Positions 62,813 to 64,000 of a stretch of 64,000 nucleotides of DNA are shown here, piece by piece. Within the stretch, counting starts at the first letter, position 1, and each line of letters opens with the position of its first letter. A model generated the notes under the pieces. It did no database searches, had not been told where the DNA came from, and worked only from the letters and a program-made list of their open reading frames with translations. A program made the translations under genes and the position numbers. Origin of the DNA: Candidatus Nomurabacteria bacterium (lineage in GTDB: Bacteria > Patescibacteriota > Saccharimonadia > Saccharimonadales > Saccharimonadaceae); NCBI GenBank assembly GCA_031290255.1, contig JAITNW010000006.1:1-64000 (forward strand), in the 5' to 3' direction.

Positions 62813-64000
62813 TTACCCAATCGCATCAAGAATATACTGGGGATAGTCCAATACCTCTTTGGTATCAAATAATGCCAGAGCACACTCTGTTTTATTTGCA
62901 TGCATATACTTTCGTAGCTCATCATCGTTCTTGTAGGAAGTTGAAAATATTTTGTTAAATAACGCCAACGAATTAGCTTTTAGCATCTTTGGCTCTAGGG
63001 TATTGTAGTTATATAGATTTTTCCCAATCTTTAGGCTCCCGGTGTCTATGACGCCATCGTAGCAGATTGCGATGTATTCCTTTTTATTATCACCAAAATA
63101 ATTGACATACTTTTTCTCCAAAGCAGCAGTATTGCCGTCATTGTCGGTCAAGACGACGACTTCCTTATGTAGAGGGTCTGCGATTTCAAGAAATCGCAAG
63201 AAAGATGTTCCGACCGAAATAACATCTATTCCGTCCTCAATAGGAAGTCTCCCGCTATTCTTGTCCATGTAGGCTCTTTGAACTATTAGCTCGTCAGAGC
63301 TGCCCTCAACTAAAATTGCCTTTTTACACAGAATGAGGCGGAGGGTATCGTATCCAGGTAGTTTTGAGAAAAAGTCCTGAGTGTCGCCTTCTAGGTCATC
63401 CAACTTCAGCGTCTTGTGGTCGTTTAGTAAAATAAGATTTGCCAGCCCTAGTTTGTTTGCTATGAAGTTGCTATGGGTTGATACTATAATTTGTTTTTGG
63501 CCCTGATGGCTGACTATATCTTTAATTAACTGGTTGAGCTTCGTATGCGACAAATGGTTTTCGGGCTCTTCAAATAAAATGACATTTGCCTCTTTTGCTT
63601 TTTTATGACTTAATGCAAGCTTTGTTTTTACGATACTCTGCTCACCCTTACCGATAAAATGAAATGGCACATCATCAAGATATGTCAATAAACTCGTCTC
63701 CCATGCGTTTTTTGAAGATAAATCGACGTCCAACTTAACGTCTTTATCAGATATATTTGTAGCTGTCTTTATTCTATCGTTAATATTTTTCACGGATGCG
63801 TCTTCACCAAATGCATCTCGCATTTTTCTGTGGGCCTGAGCGATAGCTACAACGTCTTCGCTTTCTAAAAAGTCTTTGACTATCCTTGATATATAAACGT
63901 CCGACCCGTTCTGATATCGGCTTCCGCCCGCGTCGATTAGAGCAGATTTTATTGGTATTGTCCGTGCCGTAATGGCCTCCCTTGCAAAAGAGCTCCAGAA
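62813..64000 (-). CDS. OLD-family ATPase-TOPRIM nuclease, GajA-like (5' end truncated by window)
   Basis: VILFEEPENHLSHTKLNQLI, QIIVSTHSNFIANKL, TOPRIM KAILVEGSSDELIVQRAY..VVVLTDNDGN; frame stays open from the ORF-track Met (63823) to the window edge. Confidence 0.85.
   Translation of the reverse strand, partial: FWSSFAREAITARTIPIKSALIDAGGSRYQNGSDVYISRIVKDFLESEDVVAIAQAHRKMRDAFGEDASVKNINDRIKTATNISDKDVKLDVDLSSKNAWETSLLTYLDDVPFHFIGKGEQSIVKTKLALSHKKAKEANVILFEEPENHLSHTKLNQLIKDIVSHQGQKQIIVSTHSNFIANKLGLANLILLNDHKTLKLDDLEGDTQDFFSKLPGYDTLRLILCKKAILVEGSSDELIVQRAYMDKNSGRLPIEDGIDVISVGTSFLRFLEIADPLHKEVVVLTDNDGNTAALEKKYVNYFGDNKKEYIAICYDGVIDTGSLKIGKNLYNYNTLEPKMLKANSLALFNKIFSTSYKNDDELRKYMHANKTECALALFDTKEVLDYPQYILDAIG

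Overview
Chromosomal window that looks like a Candidatus Saccharibacteria (TM7/CPR) genome. This is an inference from the gene content: reduced G-rich genome, PrgI/VirB4-type IV secretion genes, dnaA-dnaN-recF/rpmH-rnpA-yidC-jag cluster, many leaderless starts. Main blocks: (i) 0-5.7 kb VirB6/PrgI/TraC/VirB4-like genes; (ii) 5.8-8.7 kb secreted/surface protein cluster; (iii) 9.3-14.4 kb a complete diversity-generating retroelement (DGR): a large lectin-fold surface protein with a 3'-terminal variable repeat (VR 9315-9460), an RT (YMDD), an Avd-like accessory gene, and a template repeat (TR 14202-14347). TR and VR match at 136/146 positions, and 9 of the 10 mismatches are at template adenines. 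The locus also holds a GIY-YIG gene bracketed by members of a palindromic 23-bp repeat family; (iv) 14.6-20 kb T4SS-associated/cell-wall hydrolase genes; (v) 20-26 kb the dnaA region; (vi) 26-45 kb capsule/glycan genes; (vii) 41-58 kb mixed housekeeping (dus, smpB, aspS, murC, ABC transporter with a broken permease); (viii) 58.6-64 kb a compositionally distinct island with a MATE-cytidylate-kinase fusion behind a candidate attenuator and an OLD-TOPRIM ATPase + UvrD-like helicase pair that looks like a Gabija defence system (cut by the window edge). All calls come from reading the sequence and the supplied ORF track; no searches were run.
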